Below are positions 33,101 through 42,376 of a stretch of DNA of 44,411 nucleotides, piece after piece. Source of the DNA: Gemmataceae bacterium (GTDB taxonomy: Bacteria > Planctomycetota > Planctomycetia > Gemmatales > Gemmataceae); NCBI GenBank assembly GCA_025055795.1, contig JANWVV010000037.1, forward strand, positions 1-44,411, read 5' to 3'. Both the position numbers and the translations under genes were made by a program. Each line of letters starts with the position of its first letter. The stretch's first letter is position 1. The notes under the pieces were generated by a model. That model did not search any database and was not told the DNA's origin. It saw nothing but the letters and a program-made list of their open reading frames with translations.

Positions 33101-35923
33101 ATGGCCTACAATCCGTTCAATTTTTTCCGGCGGAATCAGAAGACCATTTTTGCCATTCTGACGGTCTTCATCATGATTATGTTTACGCTCTCCAGCGGCC
33201 TGGGGGGCGGAGCCGATTTTTTCGACTGGTTGCCACAGTGGCTGGGTCGGCAAGCGGGTAAAAAAGGCGAACACCTGTGCACCATCGACGGCCGTAAAAT
33301 CTACGATGGCCAGCTGCGGGAGTTGCACCGCCAGCGGGTGATGGCTAACCGCTTCATGAGTCTGGCCGCCCAGCAGACCATGCTTACCCTCAACGGCGTT
33401 GTCAGCGAACTGAGCGGCAAACTCAGTCCGGAAGCCCGCAGCATCCTGCAACAGGCCTCGCAGCAGGAGGGTTTTCTGCGCTTTTTCGCCAGCAACCCGG
33501 AGCTGGCCGCACAGGTGCCCCCTTTGCTGGAGCAAATCAAGGCCACTGTCGCTCGGATTTTCTCCCTGCCCAATGCCCGTAGCGAGGACAAAGAAGCCGC
33601 CCGCGCCAAAATCGCCGCCCTCTCCCTGATGCTCACCGGCACCGGTGAGCATTACTTCACCAATCTGCCAAATCGCCATAGCCGTGACCTGATCGAGTTT
33701 CTGCTCTGGCAAAAAAAGGCGGATCAGTACGGCATCCAGTTGACCCGGGGAGACGTAGCCCGCCTGATCCAGGACGAGTTTTATGGCTATTTCCGCTCCG
33801 ATGTCCAGGTGCGCAAGATCCTGCAACAGCAGATGGAAGGATTCCAGATGGAGCGCTGTCTGGACGCCATCGGTGAAGAATTCCGGGTTCGGCTAGCGCA
33901 AACCATTCTGCTAGGCACTCCCGGTCCACAGCCGACAGGTGATCGTCCAGGCTGGGGCTTCCCCGCCTTTGCCACCACTTTCGAATTGTTTCAGCATTAT
34001 CGCGAGCAATGCAGTCTAACCACTCTGGCCGCCATTCCGGTACCGGTGGCCAACTACCTGGACCGCGTCACGACCCAGCCCTCCGAGGACGAGCTCCGCC
34101 GCTTGTTTGAGCAATACAAAAACAACGATTACAACCCGACGCGGGAAACGCCGGGCTTCAAGGAACCCCGCCGCGTACGCCTGGCCTATTTCGGAGTGAC
34201 CGGAGAGGAACCCTACTACCGCCGGGTTGCCGAGGAACTGCTCCGCAAAGCAGAGCAAAACGCGCAAATCGGCACCGCCTTGACCGTACCGTTGCCCGGC
34301 AGTTCCCCGGTGGCAGTGATTGGAGCGATCGTTCCCAGCCTGGGGGGCGAACTGGCTTTACAACAGGCCTACAGCCGCTATCAACGGGAACAACGCTCGG
34401 CACTGCTATTGCGGTATCAGTCCGCAAATGTGAGCGTGGACCAGCTACCCGAGGCGTTGATCGCGCGTCCGGGTACGGCCGCCGCTGCCTGGGCCGCGGG
34501 GATCGGTTCCAGCGTCGGTCCTGGTCATCCAGGGCTTGCGCTCGGTCTGGCTGTGGGTCCGCCGATCGCTTACGAACTGCGTCAACGGGTCCGTAGCGGT
34601 GTCCCTTTGCTGCTCAGCTTGTTGCCCACCCCCGCCCTGCTGGCCCAACTGGTGGCCGCTGATGCCGTCGTCCAGCAGACCGTGCCTCAACCCGTGCCGC
34701 TGGAGGTAGTCCGGCACCAGTTGTACCAGCAGTTGCTCCGGGATACCGCCCGCCGACTGGCCTTTGGCGATTCGCCTGCCGCGGTGCCCGGCAACCCCAC
34801 CATTGTGGTCGGTGACGTGCAGAAATTCATCGACGAGGTACGTAAACTGTCCAACGAGGGGCGGCTACGTCCCTCCCAGAAGGACAAGATAGCCGAGGTG
34901 GAAAAATACATCCAGGAGTTCACCAGCAGCCGAGGTTTGCTGGTGCGAACGAACCGGGAGCCTCGCCACGAGTGGAACCTGGAAGAAGACCCCGAATTGG
35001 CACCACTGGTAGTCGCGCAACGGGAGTCGGTCCGGCAAGCGGCCCGCAGCCACGGCGGCACCACCTACATCCCCTTCGGCCGCTCTTTCTTCTGGCGGGA
35101 CCCGGCCCGGCGGGAACCGCTCAACACTCTGTACCTGCCCATTTACTATCCCGAGGAACGGCTCGACCCGTTCCGCCGCCAGACCAGTCCGGAAACCAGT
35201 ACGCAGTGGATCGTCTGGCGCGTGGAGGAATGGCCCGCCCGCACCCTCACTTATAGCGAGGCCCGACCAATGGTCCTGGCCGAGTGGAAACGCCAGCAGG
35301 CGCGGTCGTTAGCCCAGCGGGACGCCGAGGCCCTCGCCCAAGCCATCCGTGACAATCCCCAGAGTCAACCGGCCACCCTCAAGTTCGTCGTCGACGACGA
35401 ACGACTCCGCTTTGCCAGCCGTTTCACTGAGCCAGCGGCCCGCGACCGCATCCGTCCTTTCCTCATCGAAGGCGTCGCCCCCCTCACCCCCATCCCCAAC
35501 CCGACTGCCCAACCGTTATTCCCCCTGATCCCCACGCTGCCTCAGCCCTTGCAACCGTTCCGTATTGTCCCCAGTGACAACGTCAAATACCCTGCCCGGG
35601 ACATGGCTCAGACCTTGCTGGACAAACGCACCGAACCGCCCAAAACCGTCTTCCTCCTTCATGATGAACCTCGCGATCACTTCTACGTCGTAACCGTTCT
35701 GCAGCGGGATGTCAAAAGCCGCCTGGAATTTGAAAACGCCGTGCTGCGGGCCCCGACCAACGACCCCAACCGCAACATCATCCTCAGCACCTTCCAGCTA
35801 CGTCTACGAGAGCAAACCCTGCAGGCGGTCCTGAGCCTGCTCAAACAGGAATTCCGCTACGAGGAAACCGAGGAGCAGAAAAAGAAGCTGGATGAATCGG
35901 AACGCCGGCGGGAAGAAACCTGA
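33101..35923 (+). CDS. Large membrane-anchored PpiD/SurA-like protein
   Basis: 940 aa. A short cytoplasmic tail (FNFFRRNQK) is followed by one membrane helix (about 14-32, TIFAILTVFIMIMFTL), then a periplasmic body. EHLCTIDGRKIYDGQLRELH resembles the strand-helix start of SurA/PpiD N-terminal chaperone domains. A glycine/alanine-rich hydrophobic segment lies near 450-490. No clear parvulin PPIase motif is visible. The C-terminus is charged (EETEEQKKKLDESERR). It is probably a periplasmic folding factor anchored in the inner membrane; this is inference. ATG 33101 has GAGG seven bases upstream; a TTG at 33095 is less likely. Confidence 0.72.
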   Translation: MAYNPFNFFRRNQKTIFAILTVFIMIMFTLSSGLGGGADFFDWLPQWLGRQAGKKGEHLCTIDGRKIYDGQLRELHRQRVMANRFMSLAAQQTMLTLNGVVSELSGKLSPEARSILQQASQQEGFLRFFASNPELAAQVPPLLEQIKATVARIFSLPNARSEDKEAARAKIAALSLMLTGTGEHYFTNLPNRHSRDLIEFLLWQKKADQYGIQLTRGDVARLIQDEFYGYFRSDVQVRKILQQQMEGFQMERCLDAIGEEFRVRLAQTILLGTPGPQPTGDRPGWGFPAFATTFELFQHYREQCSLTTLAAIPVPVANYLDRVTTQPSEDELRRLFEQYKNNDYNPTRETPGFKEPRRVRLAYFGVTGEEPYYRRVAEELLRKAEQNAQIGTALTVPLPGSSPVAVIGAIVPSLGGELALQQAYSRYQREQRSALLLRYQSANVSVDQLPEALIARPGTAAAAWAAGIGSSVGPGHPGLALGLAVGPPIAYELRQRVRSGVPLLLSLLPTPALLAQLVAADAVVQQTVPQPVPLEVVRHQLYQQLLRDTARRLAFGDSPAAVPGNPTIVVGDVQKFIDEVRKLSNEGRLRPSQKDKIAEVEKYIQEFTSSRGLLVRTNREPRHEWNLEEDPELAPLVVAQRESVRQAARSHGGTTYIPFGRSFFWRDPARREPLNTLYLPIYYPEERLDPFRRQTSPETSTQWIVWRVEEWPARTLTYSEARPMVLAEWKRQQARSLAQRDAEALAQAIRDNPQSQPATLKFVVDDERLRFASRFTEPAARDRIRPFLIEGVAPLTPIPNPTAQPLFPLIPTLPQPLQPFRIVPSDNVKYPARDMAQTLLDKRTEPPKTVFLLHDEPRDHFYVVTVLQRDVKSRLEFENAVLRAPTNDPNRNIILSTFQLRLREQTLQAVLSLLKQEFRYEETEEQKKKLDESERRREET

Positions 35924-35934
35924 CCGTTCAGGTG

Positions 35935-35972
35935 TGAGGCGTTGGTTGGCCGCTCCGCTTCCCTACGCCTCA
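35935..35972. terminator. Inverted repeat between convergent genes
   Basis: TGAGGCG (35935-35941) and CGCCTCA (35966-35972) are perfect arms around 24 bases, just after the PpiD-like gene stop and before the end of ggt. It could end transcription from both sides; the loop is long and there is no T-run. Confidence 0.3.
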
Positions 35973-36057
35973 GTGGCTACTCTTTCTGCTGTTGGCCCTC
36001 CGCTTCGAGGAACACACCGGCCGGACGACCGCCACAGGTAACGACGGCGCGAACCGT

Positions 36058-37776
36058 TCAATAGCCGACGGCCATCCCATCCTTGCGGACCTCACTGCCG
36101 CCGTGCAGCACGTTGGTGTGAGGATCAATCCAGATGCCTTGGAAGCCGCCGCCGTTGACCCGGACGCGTTCGAGACGGTGTCCCCGGCGTTCCAGTTCTT
36201 TGAGTACAGTCTCGGGTATACCGGGTTCGGCCCGGATGGTCCCGCCATCGGCTGCCGCTGGCTGACCTGTCGGAGTGGGGTGGCCCACGTGTTCGATCCG
36301 CGGGGCCTCGCCGGCCGCTTGCACATTCATTTTGAAATCCAGCAAATTGACCAATACTTGCACTTGCCCTTGCGGCTGCATGTCGCCGCCCATCACCCCA
36401 AAGACGAACACCGGCTTGCCCTTGAAGGTCACCAAGGCCGGGATAATCGTGTGGAAGGGTCGCTTGCCCGGTTCCAGACGGTTGGGATGCTCCTCGTCCA
36501 AAGCAAACAAGCAGCCGCGGTTCTGGATGCCAAAGCCGGTATCCGGGGCCGCCAGTCCTGAGCCGAAACCACTGTAATTGCTCTGGATCAGTGACACGCA
36601 GTTGCGGTCCTTATCTACGACACACAGGTAAACTGTCTCGGCTCCTCCCAGTTTGGCATCACCAGCGGGCACCTCGGTTTGGGCCTTGTGCGGATCGATC
36701 CGCTTGATCCGTTCGGCGGCGTATTTTTTGGAGATCAATTGCTGCACCGGCACCTGAGCGAAGCGGGGATCCGCGTAGTAGCGGGCGCGATCGGCATAGG
36801 CCAGTTTTTTCACTTCCACCAGCAGGTGCCAGTAGTCAGCGGATTCCGGTCCAAGCCGGGCCAGGTCGTATGGCTCCAGCATGTTGAGCATCTGCAACAC
36901 GGCGATCCCCTGGCCCGGGGGTGGAATCTGCCACACGTCGTAGCCGCGGTAGCTGGTATGCACCGGCTCCACCCATTCGGAGGTGTGTTGTTCGAAGTCC
37001 TTAGCGGTCCACAACCCACCGACTTGTTCGGCAAAGGCGACTAGCCGCTGGGCGATCTCACCTTTGTAAAAGGCATCGCGTCCCTGCTGGGCGATCAAGC
37101 GGTAGGACCGTGCCAGGGCCGGATTGCGGAAAACTTCTCCTGGCCGCGGTGCGCGTCGCTGACCGGTCCGATCAGCAATCAGGAAGGTGGCGCGCATGCC
37201 GGGATCGCGCATCCGTTCCACGGACCGCCAGTACCCGGCAATCACTTCCGGGACCGGTGCCCCCTGCTCGGCATAGGCGATGCTCGGTTCCAGCAGCCGC
37301 TGCCACGACCAGGTACCGAACCGCTGACGCAACTGATCCCATCCATCCACGCACCCCGGCACCGACCAGGACAACGGGCCTGTGGTGGGAATCTGCTTGT
37401 AACCGCGGCTGCGGAAGTATTCCCGTGTCGCGCGTGCGGGGGCCCGACCGCTGCCATTCAACCCGTGCAGTGTGCCGCTGCGTGCGTCCCAAACCAAGGC
37501 GTACACATCACCACCGATGCCGCAGTTGGTCGGTTCCAACACGCCCAACGCAGCGCTGGTCGCAATGGCCGCATCGACCGCGTTACCGCCTTGACGGAGC
37601 ACCTCCAGTCCTACCTGGGCAGCCAGCGGATGACTAGTGGCTACCATTCCCTGCAAGGCCATGGTCACGGACCGACCCGCCTGCCCGGCCCGCACCACCG
37701 GCCGCTCGGCCCACACCAGACTGCCACTAGCCACTATCACCACTCCCAACGCCCCCCACACCACACGCTGATCCAT
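36058..37776 (-). CDS. ggt: Gamma-glutamyltransferase family protein (exported)
   Basis: 572 aa. It hydrolyses or transfers gamma-glutamyl groups (glutathione and relatives), after self-cleavage into two subunits. The signal peptide covers about 1-23 (VVWGALGVVIVASGSLVWA). The large-subunit motif GMVATSHPLAAQVGLEVLRQ is at 43-62. The predicted nucleophile is T381 in GGAETVYLCVVDKD, so cleavage before T381 would give the small subunit. The usual TTH reads T-V-Y, as in YwrD-type relatives, so transpeptidase activity may be low. SNYSGFGSGL and GGDMQPQGQVQVLVN follow. A purine-rich GGGGAGG precedes ATG. Confidence 0.9.
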   Translation of the reverse strand: MDQRVVWGALGVVIVASGSLVWAERPVVRAGQAGRSVTMALQGMVATSHPLAAQVGLEVLRQGGNAVDAAIATSAALGVLEPTNCGIGGDVYALVWDARSGTLHGLNGSGRAPARATREYFRSRGYKQIPTTGPLSWSVPGCVDGWDQLRQRFGTWSWQRLLEPSIAYAEQGAPVPEVIAGYWRSVERMRDPGMRATFLIADRTGQRRAPRPGEVFRNPALARSYRLIAQQGRDAFYKGEIAQRLVAFAEQVGGLWTAKDFEQHTSEWVEPVHTSYRGYDVWQIPPPGQGIAVLQMLNMLEPYDLARLGPESADYWHLLVEVKKLAYADRARYYADPRFAQVPVQQLISKKYAAERIKRIDPHKAQTEVPAGDAKLGGAETVYLCVVDKDRNCVSLIQSNYSGFGSGLAAPDTGFGIQNRGCLFALDEEHPNRLEPGKRPFHTIIPALVTFKGKPVFVFGVMGGDMQPQGQVQVLVNLLDFKMNVQAAGEAPRIEHVGHPTPTGQPAAADGGTIRAEPGIPETVLKELERRGHRLERVRVNGGGFQGIWIDPHTNVLHGGSEVRKDGMAVGY

Positions 37777-38075
37777 GACCTCCCCTCCCCGACACTATCT
37801 TGCCCCTTGCCCGTTGCAATCTTTCTCCATCCTAAGCAGTTGTCCGTCCGCTGCCAGCCCTCAAGCGGATTTCAGGCAGACTGCCAGGCACCCGCCGCAC
37901 ACACTCCCTACTGGCTTTTTGCAAAATAGGGGGACAGCAAAACGGCCCCATCCAGCCGCTTGCTCTTGATTGCCCCTCATTGGGTTGGATAGCCGCAAAA
38001 GCGATCCTCTGCGGCTCCGGACCGTCGAGTGTGTAAGTCGCATCACCGGGCTCCTCGACCTTGATGCCTTGGCTT

Positions 38076-39461
38076 TCAACCTTGATGTCGGGGGGTCTCC
38101 AGTCTGTGACCCCAGTGGGCTACCAGTTTTTGCGTCAACTGATGCAAGGCCACGCTAAGCTGAACGTCGTAAGGGGCGGGCTGATGAAGATCTTTGCAGA
38201 CTGGTGGTAAACCGGCCCAGTGCTGGCGAAAGTATTGCCGCGATTGCTCCAGCGTGGGTGGAGGGACAACCCGTTGACCTTGACGCATCACCTCGTGGAG
38301 TAAAGGCTGACCCCCGGGGGGAGAGGGCTCGTCCGCCAGGGCGATCTGATCGTAGAGCATCTGGCCTGCCGCATCGTAGAAGCGATACACCTGCTTGGCC
38401 GCCGGAAGCGTCTGCTTATGCTCACTGAGTTTCAAGCGGGGCTGACCGTTGTAAGCCACCAGCTTGTAGGCACAATCGCCGTAAGGTGCATCCTGAGAGA
38501 CCCCTACCTTGGTACCGACCCCAAAGGCATCCACCGGGGCCTGCTGACGGACGAGCTGCTCGATGGCGTACTCGTCGATACCGCCACTGACAAAAATCTG
38601 CAACTGCGGAAAGCCAGCGGCATCGGCCAATTCGCGAGCGATACGGGACAGGGTCAGCAGGTCGCCACTGTCCAAGCGGATGCCGCGTAACTGATGCCCT
38701 TGCTGGGATAATTCAGCGGCCACCCGCAGGGCGTGTTTGATGCCTTCGACCGTGTCGTAGGTATCGACCAGCAGGGTGGTGCTATCAGGGAAGGTACGTG
38801 CATAAGCCCGGAAGGCCGCCAACTCGTCTGCAAAAGCGGTAACAAAGGAGTGGGCCATGGTGCCATACAACGGGATGCCATAGCGCAAGCCTGCCATGAC
38901 GTTGCTGGTACCGTCGAAGCCGACCAGCCAACCGCAGCGTGCCGCGGCTTGGGCCGCTTCCAGGCCATGGCAGCGTCGGGCACCGAAGTCGATGACCTGG
39001 CGGTGGGGCCCGGCCGCCCAGCGGACCCGCGCCGCCTTGCTCGCCAGCAGGGTATGCAGGTGCAAGCGGTTGACGACCAGCGTCTCTACCACTTGGGCTT
39101 CGATGATAGGAGCCGTCACTTCCAGCAACGGCTCATGGGCAAACACCAAGGTGCCCTCGGCCACGGCCCGCACCGTACCCCGGAACCGCCATCCGCTCAG
39201 ATAACGCAAAAAATCTTCATCGAACCGCTGCAACCGTTGCAACTCGGCAATATCGTCTGTGGTAAAGTGAAATTGTTCTAGTTCGGTCACCACTTGGTCG
39301 ATACCGGCAGCGACCAGGTAGCCCCGCTGGGGGGGCAGACTGCGGAAAAAGAAACTAAAGGTCGCCTCAGCCGTCAGACCTTCCCGCCAGTAGGCCTGGG
39401 CCATGGTTAATTCATACAGATCCGTAAACGTTGCCAGCGACGGTGGGCACCGTCCAGTCAT
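38076..39461 (-). CDS. pncB: Nicotinate phosphoribosyltransferase
   Basis: 461 aa. It joins nicotinate and PRPP to nicotinate mononucleotide in NAD salvage, in the cytoplasm. Recognisable family segments are FTDLYELTMAQAYW near the start, FFFRSLPPQRGYLVAAG, VIDFGARRCHG (active-site region), VGFDGTSNVMAGLRYGIP with GTMAHSFV, LVDTYDT, GIRLDSGDL, and IFVSGGIDEY with GVGTKVG. AGGGTGAATC lies before ATG 39461. It ends 299 bases from ggt on the same strand, probably a separate unit, and is divergent from the CBS-domain gene. Confidence 0.95.
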   Translation of the reverse strand: MTGRCPPSLATFTDLYELTMAQAYWREGLTAEATFSFFFRSLPPQRGYLVAAGIDQVVTELEQFHFTTDDIAELQRLQRFDEDFLRYLSGWRFRGTVRAVAEGTLVFAHEPLLEVTAPIIEAQVVETLVVNRLHLHTLLASKAARVRWAAGPHRQVIDFGARRCHGLEAAQAAARCGWLVGFDGTSNVMAGLRYGIPLYGTMAHSFVTAFADELAAFRAYARTFPDSTTLLVDTYDTVEGIKHALRVAAELSQQGHQLRGIRLDSGDLLTLSRIARELADAAGFPQLQIFVSGGIDEYAIEQLVRQQAPVDAFGVGTKVGVSQDAPYGDCAYKLVAYNGQPRLKLSEHKQTLPAAKQVYRFYDAAGQMLYDQIALADEPSPPGGQPLLHEVMRQGQRVVPPPTLEQSRQYFRQHWAGLPPVCKDLHQPAPYDVQLSVALHQLTQKLVAHWGHRLETPRHQG

Positions 39462-39852
39462 GATTCACCCTGCCTTTGTCTTCCACCAGGCAGACCACAA
39501 CTTACACACTGCCTGCGTCAATCGGGCACAATTATATTGTTATTGGTTTAACGTAACGGCTTATGAACATACATTGCAGGGTCTGTCTTGCCATCCAGCC
39601 CTGGAAGTTCCGACTTATGACCTACGTCTTGCCGATTGTCGACGTAGCCGTGGGGAACTGGAGCGTACTTGCCCGTTTCAGCTAAAACATCGTAGAGATT
39701 GTTGCGTTTACGGCTCCGGACGATTAGGCATATACCCTCAGCGACCGACATAGCGTCTACCCGTTTTGCCTGCAGGTCCTCTTTCGACATTGGAGCTGGT
39801 ACGACAGTTGCAACATGATCATCCGCCGCAATGATTTTAAAAGGAGTCTGTG
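39462..39852. other. Divergent intergenic region pncB / CBS-domain gene
   Basis: 391 bases of lower GC than the neighbours. CTACGTC (39622-39628) and GACGTAG (39641-39647) form a perfect 7-bp inverted repeat around 12 bases, a possible operator. An 80-codon minus-strand frame (39548-39790) has no ribosome site and balanced third-position composition, so it is not called. Confidence 0.35.
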
Positions 39853-40521
39853 ATGTCTGTCCCGAACCACCCCCTGCTGCAGTTGACAGCCGGTGAGTTG
39901 ATGAACCGGGAAGTACGGACGCTGTCTGCCCGCTTACCGATCAAGGAGGCGGCCCAAGAACTGGCCCACTGGGGACTGCGGGGCATGCCGGTGGTCGAGG
40001 AGGATGGTCGACTGGTCGGCATGCTATCCGTGGCGGATTTAGCCCGTTGGCTTGCCCAGTGGAACCAGCAAAGCGGCGGTCGGGCCTGTGCCTTCCAACA
40101 TGTCGAACGACTGCCGGGCGGCCAGGAACACATCCATTGCCTGCTGCCGGCTGGTGCTTGCCCGTTCCAACGCCTCCATGTGCGGCCCGATGGCCAGCAG
40201 GTACTACTGTGTGGCGACCCCTATTCCGTCCCCACCGACTGGCAATTGCTGGAAAATGACAGCCAGCCGGCATTGGTACGCGACGTCATGACCACGGTCA
40301 TTCACTGTGTACCGCCGCACACCCCCGTCGCCGAGCTAGCACGCCGCATGCTCGATCATGGCGTCCACCGTCTGCTAGTCACTGACCCTGCCGACCGACT
40401 GCTGGGCATCGTGAGCGCCGACGATCTGTTGCAGGTGCTAGCCCGCTTGGACGATGACCGCTTCCAACTTTCAGATCCGACGCCTCCTGCCACATCCAAT
40501 CCAATGTCGTCGATAAACTAG
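39853..40521 (+). CDS. Two-CBS-motif protein with Cys/His-rich insert
   Basis: 222 aa. The first CBS motif is at about 12-70 (TAGELMNREVRTLSARLPIKEA, GMPVVEEDGRLVGMLSVADL) and the second at about 140-198 (VRDVMTTVIHCVPPHTPVAE, VHRLLVTDPADRLLGIVSADDL). Between them an insert of about 70 residues carries C79, H83, H93, H95, C96, C103, H109 and C120, a possible metal or redox site. CBS pairs usually bind AMP, ATP or related ligands. AAAAGGAG lies six bases before ATG 39853. It ends only 24 bases before the alpha-glucan phosphorylase, so an operon and a sensing role for glycogen use are likely. Confidence 0.82.
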   Translation: MSVPNHPLLQLTAGELMNREVRTLSARLPIKEAAQELAHWGLRGMPVVEEDGRLVGMLSVADLARWLAQWNQQSGGRACAFQHVERLPGGQEHIHCLLPAGACPFQRLHVRPDGQQVLLCGDPYSVPTDWQLLENDSQPALVRDVMTTVIHCVPPHTPVAELARRMLDHGVHRLLVTDPADRLLGIVSADDLLQVLARLDDDRFQLSDPTPPATSNPMSSIN

Positions 40522-40545
40522 GATAACAACGGTGGTATCTGGTTG

Positions 40546-42342
40546 ATGGCTCATTTTCCCCACAGGAAAACCGACACCATGGAACCGTCCGTCTCGGCGA
40601 CCATTGCCTACTTCTCCATGGAGATTGGGCTGGAGCCCGACATTCCGACCTATAGTGGAGGCCTGGGGATACTAGCCGGCGATACTCTGCGGGCCGCAGC
40701 GGACCTGGCCATTCCTATGGCGGGGGTGACACTGGTCCATCGTCAGGGCTATTTCCGTCAACATCTGGATGCTCAGGGTAATCAGCGGGAAGAACCCGCC
40801 TGTTGGCACCCGGAACAGCGTCTGGAAGCCTTGTCGCCGCGTATCCAGGTCGTTTTGGAAGGTCGGCCCGTTCTGGTGCGAGCCTGGCGCTACTGGGTTC
40901 AGGGTGTTAGTGGTTGGAGTGTGCCGGTTTACCTTCTCGATACCGACGTCGAAGGGAACACACCGGCAGACCGCCGTCTGACCGATCAACTCTACGGTGG
41001 CGATGCCTATTACCGGCTATGTCAGGAGGTCATCCTAGGCGTCGGCGGTGCCGCTATGCTGGAAGCCCTCGGCCACCAGACCCTCATTACCTGCCACATG
41101 AACGAAGGCCATTCGGCCCTGCTGGTTCTCGGCCTGCTCCGCCAACTCAACCAAGGGCAATTGCCTGCACGCTTGACACCGGAACTGCACGAACAGGTCC
41201 GGCAGCGTTGCGTTTTTACCACTCACACTCCAGTACCGGCCGGACATGACCAGTTCGACGCCGCCCTGGTCCGGCGTGTCCTCGGCGAACCCGCTGCTTC
41301 ACTCCTTTTGCACCTGGATGGCCAGCCCGACAATACCCTCAACATGACCGGACTGGCCCTCAGCTTTTCCCGCTACATCAACGGCGTTGCCCTACGCCAT
41401 GGCGAGGTCTCCCGCGACATGTTCCCCGGCTACCCCATCAACTCCATCACCAACGGCGTTCATGCTACCACCTGGACCAGCGAACCGTTCCAGGCACTCT
41501 ACGATCGGCACTTTCCCGAATGGCGACGCGATAATGCCTACCTGCGTTACGCGATCAATCTGCCCCTGACCGAAATCCTCAACGCGCACGCAGCCAGCAA
41601 ACGCCTGTTGCTGCAGGAAGTCGAACGGCGCACCGGTCGGCGTCTGGACCCGCACGTGTTCACCCTCGGCTTTGCCCGCCGAGCCACGGCCTACAAGCGG
41701 GCCGATCTCCTTTTCAGCGATCTGGACCGGCTTCGCCGCATCGCTCGCACCCTGGGACCGCTGCAGGTCCTCTACGCCGGCAAAGCACACCCCAAAGACG
41801 AAGGCGGCAAAGCCATTATCCGCAAAATCTTTGCCGCCGCTCAGACCCTGCAACCCGACATCCCTGTCCTTTACCTGGAAGACTACGACATGACCCTGGC
41901 CCGCCTGCTGTGTTCCGGCTCCGATCTTTGGCTCAATACACCCCTTAAACCCCAGGAGGCCTCTGGGACCAGCGGCATGAAGGCCGCCCTTAATGGCGTC
42001 CCCAGCTTAAGCGTCCTGGACGGCTGGTGGGTCGAAGGTTGCATCGAAGGCGTTACCGGCTGGGCCATCGGCGAAGACGGGCAACGCCCCAGCGACCCCG
42101 CCCGCGAGGCCGCCTCCCTGTACGACAAACTGGAATACGTCATTTTGCCGCTTTTCTACAAACGGCCACTGGCCTACGCTGAAGTGCGACGGGCGGCCAT
42201 CGCCCTCAATGGCTCCTACTACAACGCCCAGCGGATGATGATGCAGTACCTCAAAAACGCCTATGCCTCTTGCGGAGCCATCAGCAACGTTATCTGTCCT
42301 GTGGTTCCGCTCCGCCCTCACCCTTCCCTGTCGGAAACCTGA
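40546..42342 (+). CDS. glgP: Alpha-glucan (glycogen/maltodextrin) phosphorylase, GT35
   Basis: 598 aa. It releases glucose-1-phosphate from alpha-1,4-glucans using PLP. It matches the short bacterial phosphorylases: IAYFSMEIGLEPDIPTYSGG, GGLGILAGDTLRAAADL, CHMNEGHSALL, FTTHTPVPAGHDQF, NSITNGVHATTW, GFARRATAYKRADLL, VLYAGKAHPKDEGGK, NTPLKPQEASGTSGMKAALN (PLP lysine in GMKAALNG). It is shorter than the 800-aa animal type and lacks the N-terminal regulatory phosphorylation and AMP elements, consistent with control by another protein. ATG 40546 or 40579 are both possible starts. The CBS-domain gene precedes it. Confidence 0.88.
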   Translation: MAHFPHRKTDTMEPSVSATIAYFSMEIGLEPDIPTYSGGLGILAGDTLRAAADLAIPMAGVTLVHRQGYFRQHLDAQGNQREEPACWHPEQRLEALSPRIQVVLEGRPVLVRAWRYWVQGVSGWSVPVYLLDTDVEGNTPADRRLTDQLYGGDAYYRLCQEVILGVGGAAMLEALGHQTLITCHMNEGHSALLVLGLLRQLNQGQLPARLTPELHEQVRQRCVFTTHTPVPAGHDQFDAALVRRVLGEPAASLLLHLDGQPDNTLNMTGLALSFSRYINGVALRHGEVSRDMFPGYPINSITNGVHATTWTSEPFQALYDRHFPEWRRDNAYLRYAINLPLTEILNAHAASKRLLLQEVERRTGRRLDPHVFTLGFARRATAYKRADLLFSDLDRLRRIARTLGPLQVLYAGKAHPKDEGGKAIIRKIFAAAQTLQPDIPVLYLEDYDMTLARLLCSGSDLWLNTPLKPQEASGTSGMKAALNGVPSLSVLDGWWVEGCIEGVTGWAIGEDGQRPSDPAREAASLYDKLEYVILPLFYKRPLAYAEVRRAAIALNGSYYNAQRMMMQYLKNAYASCGAISNVICPVVPLRPHPSLSET

Positions 42343-42376
42343 GACCGTCGCCGGACGTTTCGCTCGCCTTGCTCCA

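Noticed and set aside
39548..39790. 80-codon minus-strand frame in the pncB/CBS gap
   Set aside because: No ribosome site, third positions near 50% GC unlike the neighbouring genes, and no family match.
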